A stretch of DNA of 6,422 bases, taken from assembly GCA_041635755.1 (NCBI GenBank), contig JBFKUL010000176.1:1-6422 (forward strand), in the 5' to 3' direction. A model generated the notes under the pieces. The model was not told the DNA's origin and searched no databases. It was given only the letters and a program-made list of their open reading frames with translations. This stretch comes from JBFKUL01 sp041635755 (lineage in GTDB: Bacteria > Pseudomonadota > Gammaproteobacteria > Burkholderiales > SG8-39). This document shows, in pieces, positions 1-6,316 of this stretch. Position 1 is the first letter of the stretch. Every line of letters begins with the position of its first letter. Made by a program: the position numbers and the translations under genes.

Positions 1-1111
1 CAACGTCGTCAAGGCAATGGGCAGCGCGCGGCAGGGCTACCCGGTGGTCAGCCTCGTGCTGGCGCGCGGCGCGCCGGGCGCCTCGGAGGACAGCTCGAAG
101 TTTCTCGAGCGACTAAACCATGAGTTGCGAGCCGTGGTGCACGAAGTGAAGCGCCTGACGCCGAGCATCGTCGAAGTGGTGCTGCGCGCGCCGCTCGCGG
201 CGCGCCGCTTCCATCCCGGGCAGTTCTACCGCATGCAGAACTACGAAGCGCGCGCGCTGCGCGTCTCGAACACCACGCTGGCCATGGAAGGGCTCGCGCT
301 TACCGGCGCCTGGGTGGACAAGGCGAACGGGCTCATCTCGGTGATCGCGCTCGAGATGGGCGGATCGGCGGATCTGCTCGCCTACCTCAAGCCGGGCGAG
401 CCCGTCATCCTCATGGGTCCCACCGGAACGCCGACCGAGATCCCGCAGGACGAAACCGTCGTCTTCGCCGGCGGCGGTCTGGGCAACGCGGTGCTGTTCT
501 CGATCGGCCGGGCGCTGCGCGCCGCGGGCTCGAAGGTGATCTACTTCGCCGGCTACAAGCACATTGCCGACCGCTATCGCGTCGACGACATCGAGGCGTC
601 GGCGGATGTCGTCATCTGGTGCTGCGACGAAGCGCCCGGGTTCGCGCCGAGGCGGCCGCAGGATCGCGCCTTCGTCGGCAACATCGTGCAGGCGATGCAC
701 GCCTACGCCTCCGGTGCGCTCGGCGAGCAGGCGCTCGCCTTCGCCGCGGCGGACCGCATCATCGCGATCGGCTCCGACAAGATGATGGCCGCGGTCGGGC
801 GGGCGCGTCACGAGGTGCTCAAGCCCTTCCTCAAGCCGTCGCACTGCGCGATCGGCTCGATCAACTCGCCGATGCAATGCATGATGAAAGAGATCTGCGC
901 GCAGTGCCTGCAGCCGCACGTCGATCCGGCCACGGGCAAGCGAAGCTACGTGTTCTCCTGCTTCAACCAGGACCAGCCGCTCGATCGCGTTGACTTCGAG
1001 GCGCTGTCGCAGCGCCTGCGCCAGAACAGCGTGCAGGAGAAGCTCACCGCGTTATGGCTCGAGCGCTGCCTCGCGCTGGTGCCGCCGCCTGCGGAGCGCG
1101 CCGCCGCCTGA
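1..1111 (+). CDS. FAD/NAD(P)- and [2Fe-2S]-type oxidoreductase, PyrK-like C-terminal part (5' truncated)
   Basis: This is the C-terminal part of a larger flavoprotein. The frame is open from position 2, so the ATG at 17 is probably internal: the residues before and after it read as one continuous domain end, and no Shine-Dalgarno precedes it. Counting from that Met, residues about 37-145 resemble an FAD-binding barrel of the ferredoxin-NADP reductase / PyrK family (HPGQFYRM at 66-73). Residues 148-160 carry a nucleotide-binding GGGLGNA turn, and IGSDKMMAAV at 251-260 matches the late NAD-binding motif of PyrK. Four cysteines (288, 294, 297, 315; C-x5-C-x2-C-x17-C) sit where PyrK binds its [2Fe-2S] cluster. 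A likely role is cytoplasmic electron transfer between NAD(P)H and an iron-sulfur partner. By analogy with NfnAB-type or GltD/PyrK fusions, the missing N-terminal part may be a GltD-like or other oxidoreductase domain; this is inferred. The physiological substrate is unknown. It converges on the transporter operon and is probably not part of it. Confidence 0.8.
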   Translation, partial: NVVKAMGSARQGYPVVSLVLARGAPGASEDSSKFLERLNHELRAVVHEVKRLTPSIVEVVLRAPLAARRFHPGQFYRMQNYEARALRVSNTTLAMEGLALTGAWVDKANGLISVIALEMGGSADLLAYLKPGEPVILMGPTGTPTEIPQDETVVFAGGGLGNAVLFSIGRALRAAGSKVIYFAGYKHIADRYRVDDIEASADVVIWCCDEAPGFAPRRPQDRAFVGNIVQAMHAYASGALGEQALAFAAADRIIAIGSDKMMAAVGRARHEVLKPFLKPSHCAIGSINSPMQCMMKEICAQCLQPHVDPATGKRSYVFSCFNQDQPLDRVDFEALSQRLRQNSVQEKLTALWLERCLALVPPPAERAAA

Positions 1112-1132
1112 GCGGCGCCGGCAAGGGAACGT

Positions 1133-1152
1133 GCGGCGGCCGGGGCCGCCGC
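1133..1152. terminator. GC-rich stem-loop between convergent genes
   Basis: A perfect 9-bp inverted repeat (GCGGCGGCC / GGCCGCCGC, 2-base centre; realistically an 8-bp stem with a 4-base loop) fills the gap between the stop of the + strand oxidoreductase (1109-1111) and the stop of minus-strand livF (1153-1155). Its position suits a shared bidirectional terminator. Neither side has a T tract, so it is not a canonical intrinsic terminator, and GC-rich chance palindromes are common here. Confidence 0.35.
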
Positions 1153-2019
1153 CTAGCCGCCGAGAAAGAGCCGCCCGACGTCGGGGTTGGCGAGCAGCTC
1201 GTCGCCGCTCGCGGCCATTGCGATCTGGCCTGAGACCAGCACGTAGCCGATGTCGGCGAACTCCAGTCCGCGCTTGGCGTTCTGCTCGACCATGATGATG
1301 GTCTTGCCCTCGCCCTTCTGCAGATCGTTCAGGATTTCGAACACCATGTCGATGAAGCGCGGCTCGAGGCCGATCGAGGGCTCGTCGACCAGCAGCACCT
1401 CGGGCTCCATGACAAGCGCGCGCGAAATCTCGAGCAGGCGCCGCTCGCCGCCCGAAAGCACCTTCGCCGGGTGCTTGCGGCGCGCCGCGAGCCGGTCGTA
1501 CTTGGCGAACACCTTCTCGGCGCGCGCTTTTGCCTCGTCGGTCGACTCGAGCAGGTACCCGCCCATCCACAGGTTCTCCTCGACCGTCATGTCCGGGAAC
1601 ACCGACTTGTCCTGCAGGATGTAGGCGATGCCGGCCTGCTTGAGTTTCTGGTTCGCGGACAGGCGCGTGATGTCGCGCTTGTTCGGCCCCGGCCCGGCGG
1701 AGATCTTGCCGCCGAAGATGTTGGTGAAGCCGTAGATCGAGTGCAGGATGGTCGACTTGCCGGCGCCGTTCGGCCCGATCAGGCACAGCGACTGCGAGCG
1801 CCCGACCTGCAGATGAAAGTCGTGCAGGATCTCCATCTTGCCGTAGCCGGCGCTCAGGCCCTCGATCGTGAGGTAGGGATCCTTGCCCGCGAGCGCGGCG
1901 ATTTTCTCGCGCGACACCCCGGCGCCGAGCTTGGCCGCCTCGCGGTTGACGTCCTCGACCGAGATGACGGTCTCGACGTCCCCCATGTGGTAGCCCTTGG
2001 AGAGCCGATCCTCGCCCAT
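1153..2019 (-). CDS. livF: Branched-chain amino acid-type ABC transporter ATPase LivF
   Basis: This is one of two cytoplasmic ATPases that power the importer (288 aa). Counting from the ATG at 2019, the motifs are Walker A GPNGAGKST at 82-90, Q-loop Q136, signature LSGGERRLLE at 188-197, and Walker B VLLVDEP at 208-214 with catalytic Glu213. The switch reads VEQN, with Gln in the usual His position, which is normal for LivF. The C-terminus LFLGG is also LivF-like. The ATG shares its A with the livG stop (TGATG) and has GGAG 7 nt upstream. A TTG immediately before it (2022) would add one residue, and an ATG at 1986 would remove eleven. The protein has about 45 residues (partly charged) before the ATPase core and is longer than E. 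coli LivF (about 237 aa). It is the last gene of the operon and is translationally coupled to livG. Confidence 0.93.
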   Translation of the reverse strand: MGEDRLSKGYHMGDVETVISVEDVNREAAKLGAGVSREKIAALAGKDPYLTIEGLSAGYGKMEILHDFHLQVGRSQSLCLIGPNGAGKSTILHSIYGFTNIFGGKISAGPGPNKRDITRLSANQKLKQAGIAYILQDKSVFPDMTVEENLWMGGYLLESTDEAKARAEKVFAKYDRLAARRKHPAKVLSGGERRLLEISRALVMEPEVLLVDEPSIGLEPRFIDMVFEILNDLQKGEGKTIIMVEQNAKRGLEFADIGYVLVSGQIAMAASGDELLANPDVGRLFLGG

Positions 2020-2765
2020 CAATGCGCTCCGAGGTAGGCGTCGATCACGCGCCGGTCGTTCTGGATCTTCTCCGGCGGGCCGTCGGCGAGCAGCTCGCCG
2101 TGCGCGAGGCAGTAGATATGCTCGGCCATGTTCATGATCACGCGCATGTTGTGCTCGATGATGAACAGCGTGATGCCGAACTCCTTGTTCGCGCGCTGCA
2201 GCCGGTCGATCAGGCCGTTGATCAGGGTCGGGTTGATGCCCGCGGTCGGCTCATCCAGCATCAGCACCTTCGGCTCGTTCATCAGCGCCATGGCGAACTC
2301 GAGCAGCTTCTGCTGGCCGAACGAGAGCGACCCGGCGGGTAGCTTGCGCTTGGCGTACAGGCCGACGAACTCGAGCAGCCGCTCCGCCCTCTCGAGGTCC
2401 TTCGCATCGTAGTCCGCGAACATGTCGCGCCACACCGCCTCGCGGTGCGGGATCGAGATCAGCATGTTGCGCGTGCAGTCCATCTTGGCGTAGATGCGCG
2501 TCTGCTGGAACGTGCGCACCAGCCCGAGGCGCGCGATCTTCTGCACGTTGAGATCCTTGATCTCGTTGCCGAGGAAGCGGATCGAGCCCGAGTCGATCGG
2601 GTGGTAGCCGGCGATCGAATTGAACAGCGTGGTCTTGCCCGAGCCGTTCGGGCCGATCAGGCCGGTGATCCTGCCCTCGGCGACGCTTAGCGAGATGTCG
2701 CGGTTCGCGACCACGCCGCCGTAGGACTTGGAGACGCCCTTGACCTCGATCACCGGGGCGCTCAC
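2019..2765 (-). CDS. livG: Branched-chain amino acid-type ABC transporter ATPase LivG
   Basis: This is the second ATPase of the importer (248 aa). From the GTG start the motifs are Walker A GPNGSGKTT at 38-46, a Q-loop in RTFQQTRIY near 87-88, the LivG-style signature LSFGQQKLLE at 147-156, Walker B VLMLDEP at 167-173 with Glu172, and switch His205 in IEHN. The C-terminus DAYLGAH is typical of LivG. I chose GTG at 2765 for three reasons: AGGAGG lies 7 nt upstream, GTGA overlaps the livM stop by 4 bases, and the protein then begins just before the first ATPase beta strand (PVIEVKGVSKSYGG). An ATG at 2837 in the same frame would add 24 Arg/His-rich residues encoded within livM and is unlikely. 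The length and all catalytic residues are normal. Confidence 0.94.
   Translation of the reverse strand: MSAPVIEVKGVSKSYGGVVANRDISLSVAEGRITGLIGPNGSGKTTLFNSIAGYHPIDSGSIRFLGNEIKDLNVQKIARLGLVRTFQQTRIYAKMDCTRNMLISIPHREAVWRDMFADYDAKDLERAERLLEFVGLYAKRKLPAGSLSFGQQKLLEFAMALMNEPKVLMLDEPTAGINPTLINGLIDRLQRANKEFGITLFIIEHNMRVIMNMAEHIYCLAHGELLADGPPEKIQNDRRVIDAYLGAH
2027..2030 (-). promoter_or_regulatory. Ribosome binding site of livF
   Basis: The minus strand reads GGAG within the final codons of livG, 7 nt before the ATG at 2019. It supports that ATG over the TTG at 2022 or the later ATG at 1986. Confidence 0.55.
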
Positions 2766-3823
2766 GACGCGGCCTCCTCGTCGCGGCTCGAGATGGTGGT
2801 GCGGCGGTCGACGACGACCCCGAAGCGCTCGGGCCACTTATCGCGCGCCCAGCCCATGATGCCCTGCTGGAAGTAGATCACGTTGACGATGATCAGCGCG
2901 CCGAGCGTGATCCATTGCCAGCCGAGCAGATACGTCCAGGTGACTTCCTTGATGAAGTGGAACAGGGTCGCACCGATCACCGGGCCCCAGAGGGTGCCCT
3001 TGCCGCCGAGCAGCACCATCAGCACCATGAAGATGCCGAAGGTGGTGGTCGGGAACGCGACCTCGAGCGGCTCGATGAAGCCGGTCATGTTGCCGAACAC
3101 CGCGCCCGAGATGCCGAGGAAGAACGCCGCGACGCCCCAGGCCACGGTCTTGTAGCGCGTGGTGTGAATGCCCATCGCTTCGGCCTTCTCCTCGTCGTCG
3201 CGGATGGCGTTCAGCGCCAGGCCGAAGCGCGTGCCGTAGAGCCAGCGCAGGAACGCGAAGGTCAGGATCGCGGCGACGAAGCACAGAATGTAATAGAGCA
3301 GCGCGCGATCATCCGGATCGCCGGGGTAAACCGGCAGCGAGATGCCGCCGCCGCCGCCGACGTACTCCCAGGTGCCCATCAGCTCTCCCGCGGCGAGCGC
3401 GACGCCGAGCGTGCCGATGGCGAAATAGGGCCCGCGCAGGCCGAACACGATGCGCCCGAAAAAGAGCGCGAGCACCACCGAGCCGAGCGCCGCGGCGAGC
3501 ATGCCGAGCCCGAGCCCGAGCATGTACTGCCCCATGGTGAAGTCGACCTTCACTGCACCGAACGCCGCCGTGTACTCGGCTACGTCGTAGTACAGCCCGA
3601 TCTGCGTCACCGCGCACAGGTACATGCCGGCGCCGAAGAAGAAGATGTTGCCGAGCGAGTTGTAGCCCATCTGCCCGCCCAGGATGTCCCAGGTGAGCGC
3701 GAACAGGATCATGATCCAGAGCAGCGCGAACTGGAACGTGTATTCCGGGAACGCGAACGGCGCGACGATGCCTGCGAGCACGATGCCGCCATAAAGCAGG
3801 CCCTGCGTCATCGCCGTGCTCAT
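2762..3823 (-). CDS. livM: Branched-chain amino acid-type ABC transporter permease LivM
   Basis: This inner-membrane permease (353 aa) pairs with LivH to form the translocation path. It is very hydrophobic, with roughly nine or ten likely membrane segments. Family landmarks are the ALTWDILGGQMGYNSLGN stretch at 42-59, PYFAIGTLG at 132-140, the cytoplasmic coupling loop GLALNAIRDDEEKAEAMGI at 201-219 that contacts the ATPases, and LLGGKGTLWGPVIGA at 271-285. A five-glycine run (156-160) lies in an extracytoplasmic loop where this family is usually Gly-rich. The C-terminus (RDEEAAS) is a short charged tail. The ATG at 3823 overlaps the livH stop as ATGA, with an AGGTGG 4 nt upstream. The same frame stays open far upstream inside livH, but that part reads as an Arg/His-rich shadow and is excluded. 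The length is ordinary for non-enteric LivM and shorter than the E. coli protein (about 425 aa). Confidence 0.94.
   Translation of the reverse strand: MSTAMTQGLLYGGIVLAGIVAPFAFPEYTFQFALLWIMILFALTWDILGGQMGYNSLGNIFFFGAGMYLCAVTQIGLYYDVAEYTAAFGAVKVDFTMGQYMLGLGLGMLAAALGSVVLALFFGRIVFGLRGPYFAIGTLGVALAAGELMGTWEYVGGGGGISLPVYPGDPDDRALLYYILCFVAAILTFAFLRWLYGTRFGLALNAIRDDEEKAEAMGIHTTRYKTVAWGVAAFFLGISGAVFGNMTGFIEPLEVAFPTTTFGIFMVLMVLLGGKGTLWGPVIGATLFHFIKEVTWTYLLGWQWITLGALIIVNVIYFQQGIMGWARDKWPERFGVVVDRRTTISSRDEEAAS
2773..2778 (-). promoter_or_regulatory. Ribosome binding site of livG (decides the GTG start)
   Basis: The minus strand reads AGGAGG, a full consensus Shine-Dalgarno, 7 nt before the GTG at 2765. 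It lies inside the last codons of livM and fixes the livG start in preference to the upstream ATG at 2837. Confidence 0.8.
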
Positions 3824-4722
3824 CGCACCACCTGCCGGTGGCGCGCCTGCTGGATCTGGCGCACGACGAGAATCAGCACGAGCAGCGCCACCACGGTCGC
3901 CTGCTGGAACTCGGCGCCGAGGACGAACCCGGAGTACTGCTCGGCGAAGCCCAGGCCGAAGCCGGCCATGATCACGCCCGGCAGGTTGCCGAAGCCCGCG
4001 GCAGTGACGATCACGAACGAGCGGATCGAATGGGTGATGCCGAAATAGGGCTGGATCACCCAGATCAACGAGATCAGCACGCCGGCGGCGCCGCAGATCG
4101 CCGAGTTCAGCGCGTAGGTGAAGGCGTAGACGCGGTCGGTGTCGATGCCCATCACGCGCGCGGCGCGCGCGTCCTGCGCGGTGGCGCGGATCGCCTGCCC
4201 CATGCGGCTCTTTTTCATGAATATGATGACGATCGTCGCGAGCACGGCAGCAAGCAGCAGCGAGATCGCCTTGATCTCGGCCACCGTCACCATGCCGTCG
4301 AACATCGAGCGCGTCTTCAGACCCGACTCGGCGGCCACCACCTCCGGGCCGAAGATCAGATTCATGGTCTGCGCCATGACGATCGCCAGGCCGAAGGTCG
4401 CAAGGAGCGAGGTGAACAGGTCGCGGTCGATGACCCGGCTGATGACCGCCCGGTACACCAGCCAGCCAAAGCCGAACATCATGACGATCACGAGCGGCAG
4501 GCCGAGGATCGGGTGCAGCCCCCATTCGGCCATGGTCACCGCGATATAGCCGCCGAGGATCACGAAATCGCCCTGGGCGAGGTTCTTGACGTTCATCACG
4601 CCCCAGACGAGCGCGAGGCCGTAGGCCGCGAGAACGAAGGTCGCGCCGATGAACAGCCCGTCGAGCAGCAGCTGGATGTTCAGCACGGGCGCCTGGCCGA
4701 GGAGCGACAGATTGTCGAGCAT
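3820..4722 (-). CDS. livH: Branched-chain amino acid-type ABC transporter permease LivH
   Basis: This is the inner-membrane permease partner of LivM (300 aa, the usual LivH length). It has about eight hydrophobic segments. Hallmarks are GLALVWGVMNVKNLAQGDF at 35-53, which is the LivH motif after the first helix; the coupling loop GQAIRATAQDARAARVMGI at 175-193; and the helix NSAICGAAGVLISL at 206-219. The ATG at 4722 is preceded by AAAGGA about 4 nt upstream. It is separated from the binding-protein gene by 100 nt containing a strong stem-loop, whereas it overlaps livM by 4 bases. It therefore heads the tightly coupled livHMGF block. No broken motif or unusual composition is seen. Confidence 0.95.
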   Translation of the reverse strand: MLDNLSLLGQAPVLNIQLLLDGLFIGATFVLAAYGLALVWGVMNVKNLAQGDFVILGGYIAVTMAEWGLHPILGLPLVIVMMFGFGWLVYRAVISRVIDRDLFTSLLATFGLAIVMAQTMNLIFGPEVVAAESGLKTRSMFDGMVTVAEIKAISLLLAAVLATIVIIFMKKSRMGQAIRATAQDARAARVMGIDTDRVYAFTYALNSAICGAAGVLISLIWVIQPYFGITHSIRSFVIVTAAGFGNLPGVIMAGFGLGFAEQYSGFVLGAEFQQATVVALLVLILVVRQIQQARHRQVVR

Positions 4723-4753
4723 GCGGTCCTTTCGCGAGCTGCGGGCAGAAGAA

Positions 4754-4780
4754 ACCGCTCCCGGCGTAGCCGGGAGCGGT
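4754..4780 (-). terminator. Stem-loop with U-rich tail between binding-protein gene and livH
   Basis: A perfect 12-bp inverted repeat (ACCGCTCCCGGC / GCCGGGAGCGGT) surrounds a 3-base loop. Read on the minus strand, the stem ends in T and is followed by TTCTTCTG, so it resembles an intrinsic terminator with an imperfect U tract. It begins 42 nt after the binding-protein stop and ends 31 nt before the livH start. No new promoter is evident between it and livH, so partial termination with read-through is the likely behaviour. That would give more binding-protein mRNA than permease mRNA, and the stem could also protect the upstream 3' end. Confidence 0.75.
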
Positions 4781-4812
4781 GCCTGCTAGGACATCAGGCC
4801 GCCCTCGCGGGC
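4781..4812 (-). other. Two small hairpins after the binding-protein gene
   Basis: Between the binding-protein stop and the main terminator lie two further short inverted repeats. One is GCCC/GGGC with a 4-base loop at 4801-4812; the other is GCCTG/CAGGC with a 9-base loop at 4781-4799. With the 12-bp stem they form three consecutive hairpins. Each small one could be chance in GC-rich DNA, but together they suggest a structured RNA spacer. Confidence 0.35.
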
Positions 4813-4822
4813 AGCCGAAACA

Positions 4823-6061
4823 TTACATCCCCGCGTTGCGCGGGTACACCAGGGGCGAGGACGCCCACTTGGTCGGCGCCACCACCTTGTACTCGCCGCT
4901 TTGGATCTGACGCAGCACCATCGGCTTGGCGACGTTGTTGCCCTCCTTGGCGAACTTGATGTTGCCGTAGAAGGTCTCCATTTGCGTTGCGGCGATCGCG
5001 TCGCGCAGCTTCTCGGTGTCGAACGAGTTGGCGCGCTCGAACGCGTCCTTCCAGACGAGCACCGCAGCGGAAGCCTGCGCGGTCTGGTACGGCACCGTCT
5101 TGTAGTCCGGATACGCGGCTTTGAACGCCTTGTCGTAGTCCGCGGCCGAGCCGAAGTACTTGTCCTTGTAGGTCAGCGTCTCGGACCACTGCGTCGGGCA
5201 CAGGAACCCCTCGGTCGACTTGCCGAACTGCTCGATGACCTTGCCGGACTCGCAGTGCGTGAGCGCGATCATCGGCACGTCGATCTGCATTTCCTTGATC
5301 TGGCGCGCGGCGGTCGTGGCGCCTTTCTCGTGGCCGGAGACCACCAGCACGTCGGGCTTCAGCGCCTTGACCTTCGTGAGCGTCGCGGACATGTCGGACA
5401 GGTCGCGCGGCAGCTTGTCGTCGACCACGATCTGCATGCCGTACTTCTTGGCGTCATCGACCACGCCGGCACGCACGTCGAGCGAGAACGGATCGTTCTC
5501 GAACGCCATCGCGATCCTCACGTCTGCGGGCTTCTTGCCTTCCTTCTTCGCCATCTCCGCGGCGAGCGAGATCGAGCTCGCCAGGTACTGCTCGGAGGTC
5601 GACAGCACCGCGAACAGATAGCGGTAGCCCTGCGTGAACAGCGAGCGCGAGGCGCCCTCGGCCTCGACCATCGGAATCTTGTACTTCTCGGTGACTGGCG
5701 CGATCGCCTTGGTCAGACCCGAGCTGTATGGCCCAAGCATGTACTTGACGCCGTCCTGCTGGATCAGGCGCTCGGCGAGCTGCGCACCGCGCGCGGGCGT
5801 CGACTCGTCGTCGTAGTACACGACCTTGAGCTTGTAGGACTTGCCGCCGACCTTGACGCCGCCCATCTCGTTGATGCGCTTGACGGCGAAGTCGTAGCCG
5901 TTCTTCGCGTTCAGGCCGTTGCTCGAGTACTTGCCGGTGAGCGAGATTGCTGAGCCGAGGATGATCTCCTCACCGTCGACCTTGGCATGACCCGGTGCCG
6001 ACAACGCGATGCCGAGCACGGCCGCGAGCGCGGTCAGTTTCAGGTTTCTGAATGAAGCCAT
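4823..6061 (-). CDS. Periplasmic substrate-binding protein, LivK-like (HAAT family, type I fold)
   Basis: This is the ligand-capturing component of the importer (412 aa). Residues 1-26 form a Sec signal peptide: basic N-terminus MASFRNLK, hydrophobic core ALAAVLGIALSA, and probable cleavage after GHA, with no lipobox Cys. The mature protein has the type I periplasmic binding fold: IILGSAISLTGKYSSNG at 33-49, KNGYDFAVKRINEMGG at 53-68, VYYDDEST at 81-88, and ligand-site loop LGPYSSG at 109-115. The following segment (PMVEAEGASRSLF, 130-142) differs from that of classical leucine-binding proteins, so the ligand may not be leucine/isoleucine/valine. Amides, organic acids or aromatic compounds are also carried by this family. 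Two cysteines (270, 288) are the only ones seen and could form a disulfide. The start is supported by AAAGGAGG 5 nt upstream. It is the first gene of the operon. Confidence 0.92.
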   Translation of the reverse strand: MASFRNLKLTALAAVLGIALSAPGHAKVDGEEIILGSAISLTGKYSSNGLNAKNGYDFAVKRINEMGGVKVGGKSYKLKVVYYDDESTPARGAQLAERLIQQDGVKYMLGPYSSGLTKAIAPVTEKYKIPMVEAEGASRSLFTQGYRYLFAVLSTSEQYLASSISLAAEMAKKEGKKPADVRIAMAFENDPFSLDVRAGVVDDAKKYGMQIVVDDKLPRDLSDMSATLTKVKALKPDVLVVSGHEKGATTAARQIKEMQIDVPMIALTHCESGKVIEQFGKSTEGFLCPTQWSETLTYKDKYFGSAADYDKAFKAAYPDYKTVPYQTAQASAAVLVWKDAFERANSFDTEKLRDAIAATQMETFYGNIKFAKEGNNVAKPMVLRQIQSGEYKVVAPTKWASSPLVYPRNAGM

Positions 6062-6066
6062 GTTGC

Positions 6067-6074
6067 CCTCCTTT
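6067..6074 (-). promoter_or_regulatory. Strong ribosome binding site of the binding-protein gene
   Basis: The minus strand reads AAAGGAGG, a near-perfect complement to the 16S 3' end, 5 nt before the ATG at 6061. This suits high expression of a periplasmic binding protein. Confidence 0.85.
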
Positions 6075-6102
6075 CTCTGTGTGCCGTTGTTTTCGCCGCA
6101 AA

Positions 6103-6132
6103 AGCCGCATCGGGGCAGACCCCGCGCCGGCT
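6103..6132 (-). terminator. Possible attenuator hairpin in the leader
   Basis: On the minus strand, AGCCG pairs with CGGCT at the base. There is then a 3x3 internal loop, then CGGGG pairs with CCCCG around a UCUG tetraloop. The base is followed by UUUGC, so with the last stem U there is a run of four. This looks like a weak intrinsic terminator or a regulatory stem about 40 nt before the binding-protein start codon. No competing antiterminator was identified. Confidence 0.3.
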
Positions 6133-6210
6133 CGAACAGCTTGGCTCTATCGAAGTAATGGTGCCGACGCCGAACGCGGAAACCTTGCGCTGCATTGGGT
6201 CGGACGGTTG

Positions 6211-6244
6211 CTGCGCGGTGCTGCTGGAAACTGCGCGGTGCTGC
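6211..6244. repeat. 14-bp direct repeat, 20-bp period
   Basis: CTGCGCGGTGCTGC occurs at 6211-6224 and again at 6231-6244, identical over all 14 bases. The repeat sits about 33-66 nt downstream of the predicted transcription start. The 20-bp period is close to two helical turns, as expected for paired protein-binding sites, but an unselected duplication is also possible. Confidence 0.8.
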
Positions 6245-6282
6245 GGGTACTGCCGTACTGCGGAGATTTGAAAAGTGCCCAT

Positions 6283-6311
6283 ATTATACGCGAGCAAGGC
6301 TGTTCTTGCAA
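6283..6311 (-). promoter_or_regulatory. Sigma70-type promoter of the transporter operon
   Basis: On the minus strand, TTGCAA (6311-6306, four of six matches to TTGACA) and a perfect TATAAT (6288-6283) are separated by exactly 17 bases. The region is locally more AT-rich than the rest of the window. The predicted start is near 6276. It faces the binding-protein gene and should drive the whole five-gene operon. The sequence before the -10 box lacks an extended TG. Confidence 0.75.
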
Positions 6312-6316
6312 CCCGT

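Larger units (their letters stand above)
6062..6276 (-). other. Long 5' leader of the transporter operon
   Basis: If transcription starts about 7 nt after the TATAAT box (near 6276), the untranslated leader is about 215 nt, which is long for a liv-type operon. It contains the phased CTGC array, a 14-bp direct repeat and a terminator-like hairpin. I found no known riboswitch signature and no leader peptide rich in Leu, Ile or Val. A 97-codon open frame (6333-6040) crosses the promoter and leader without a Shine-Dalgarno and is not considered real. Confidence 0.5.

Noticed and set aside
113..919. 268-codon minus-strand open frame opposite the oxidoreductase
   Set aside because: Its composition is Arg/His/Asp-rich, no ribosome binding site was identified, and the + strand reading has clear flavin, nucleotide and cysteine motifs.
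2915..4048. Long + strand open frame (377 codons) opposite livM and livH
   Set aside because: It is an antisense shadow of GC-rich permease genes; its translation is dominated by Arg, Glu, His and Asp with no fold-like pattern.
3824..4525. Extension of the LivM frame upstream to give a 587-residue protein
   Set aside because: The extra 234 residues are Arg/His/Asp-rich, lie wholly inside livH in another frame, and lack LivM homology; the ATG at 3823 has the expected ATGA overlap.
4901..5953. 350-codon + strand open frame opposite the binding-protein gene
   Set aside because: It is antisense to a clear, well-conserved gene and is explained by codon bias alone.
6062..6276. Leader-peptide attenuation by branched-chain amino acid codons
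   Set aside because: No short frame with a ribosome binding site and clustered Leu, Ile or Val codons was found in the leader.
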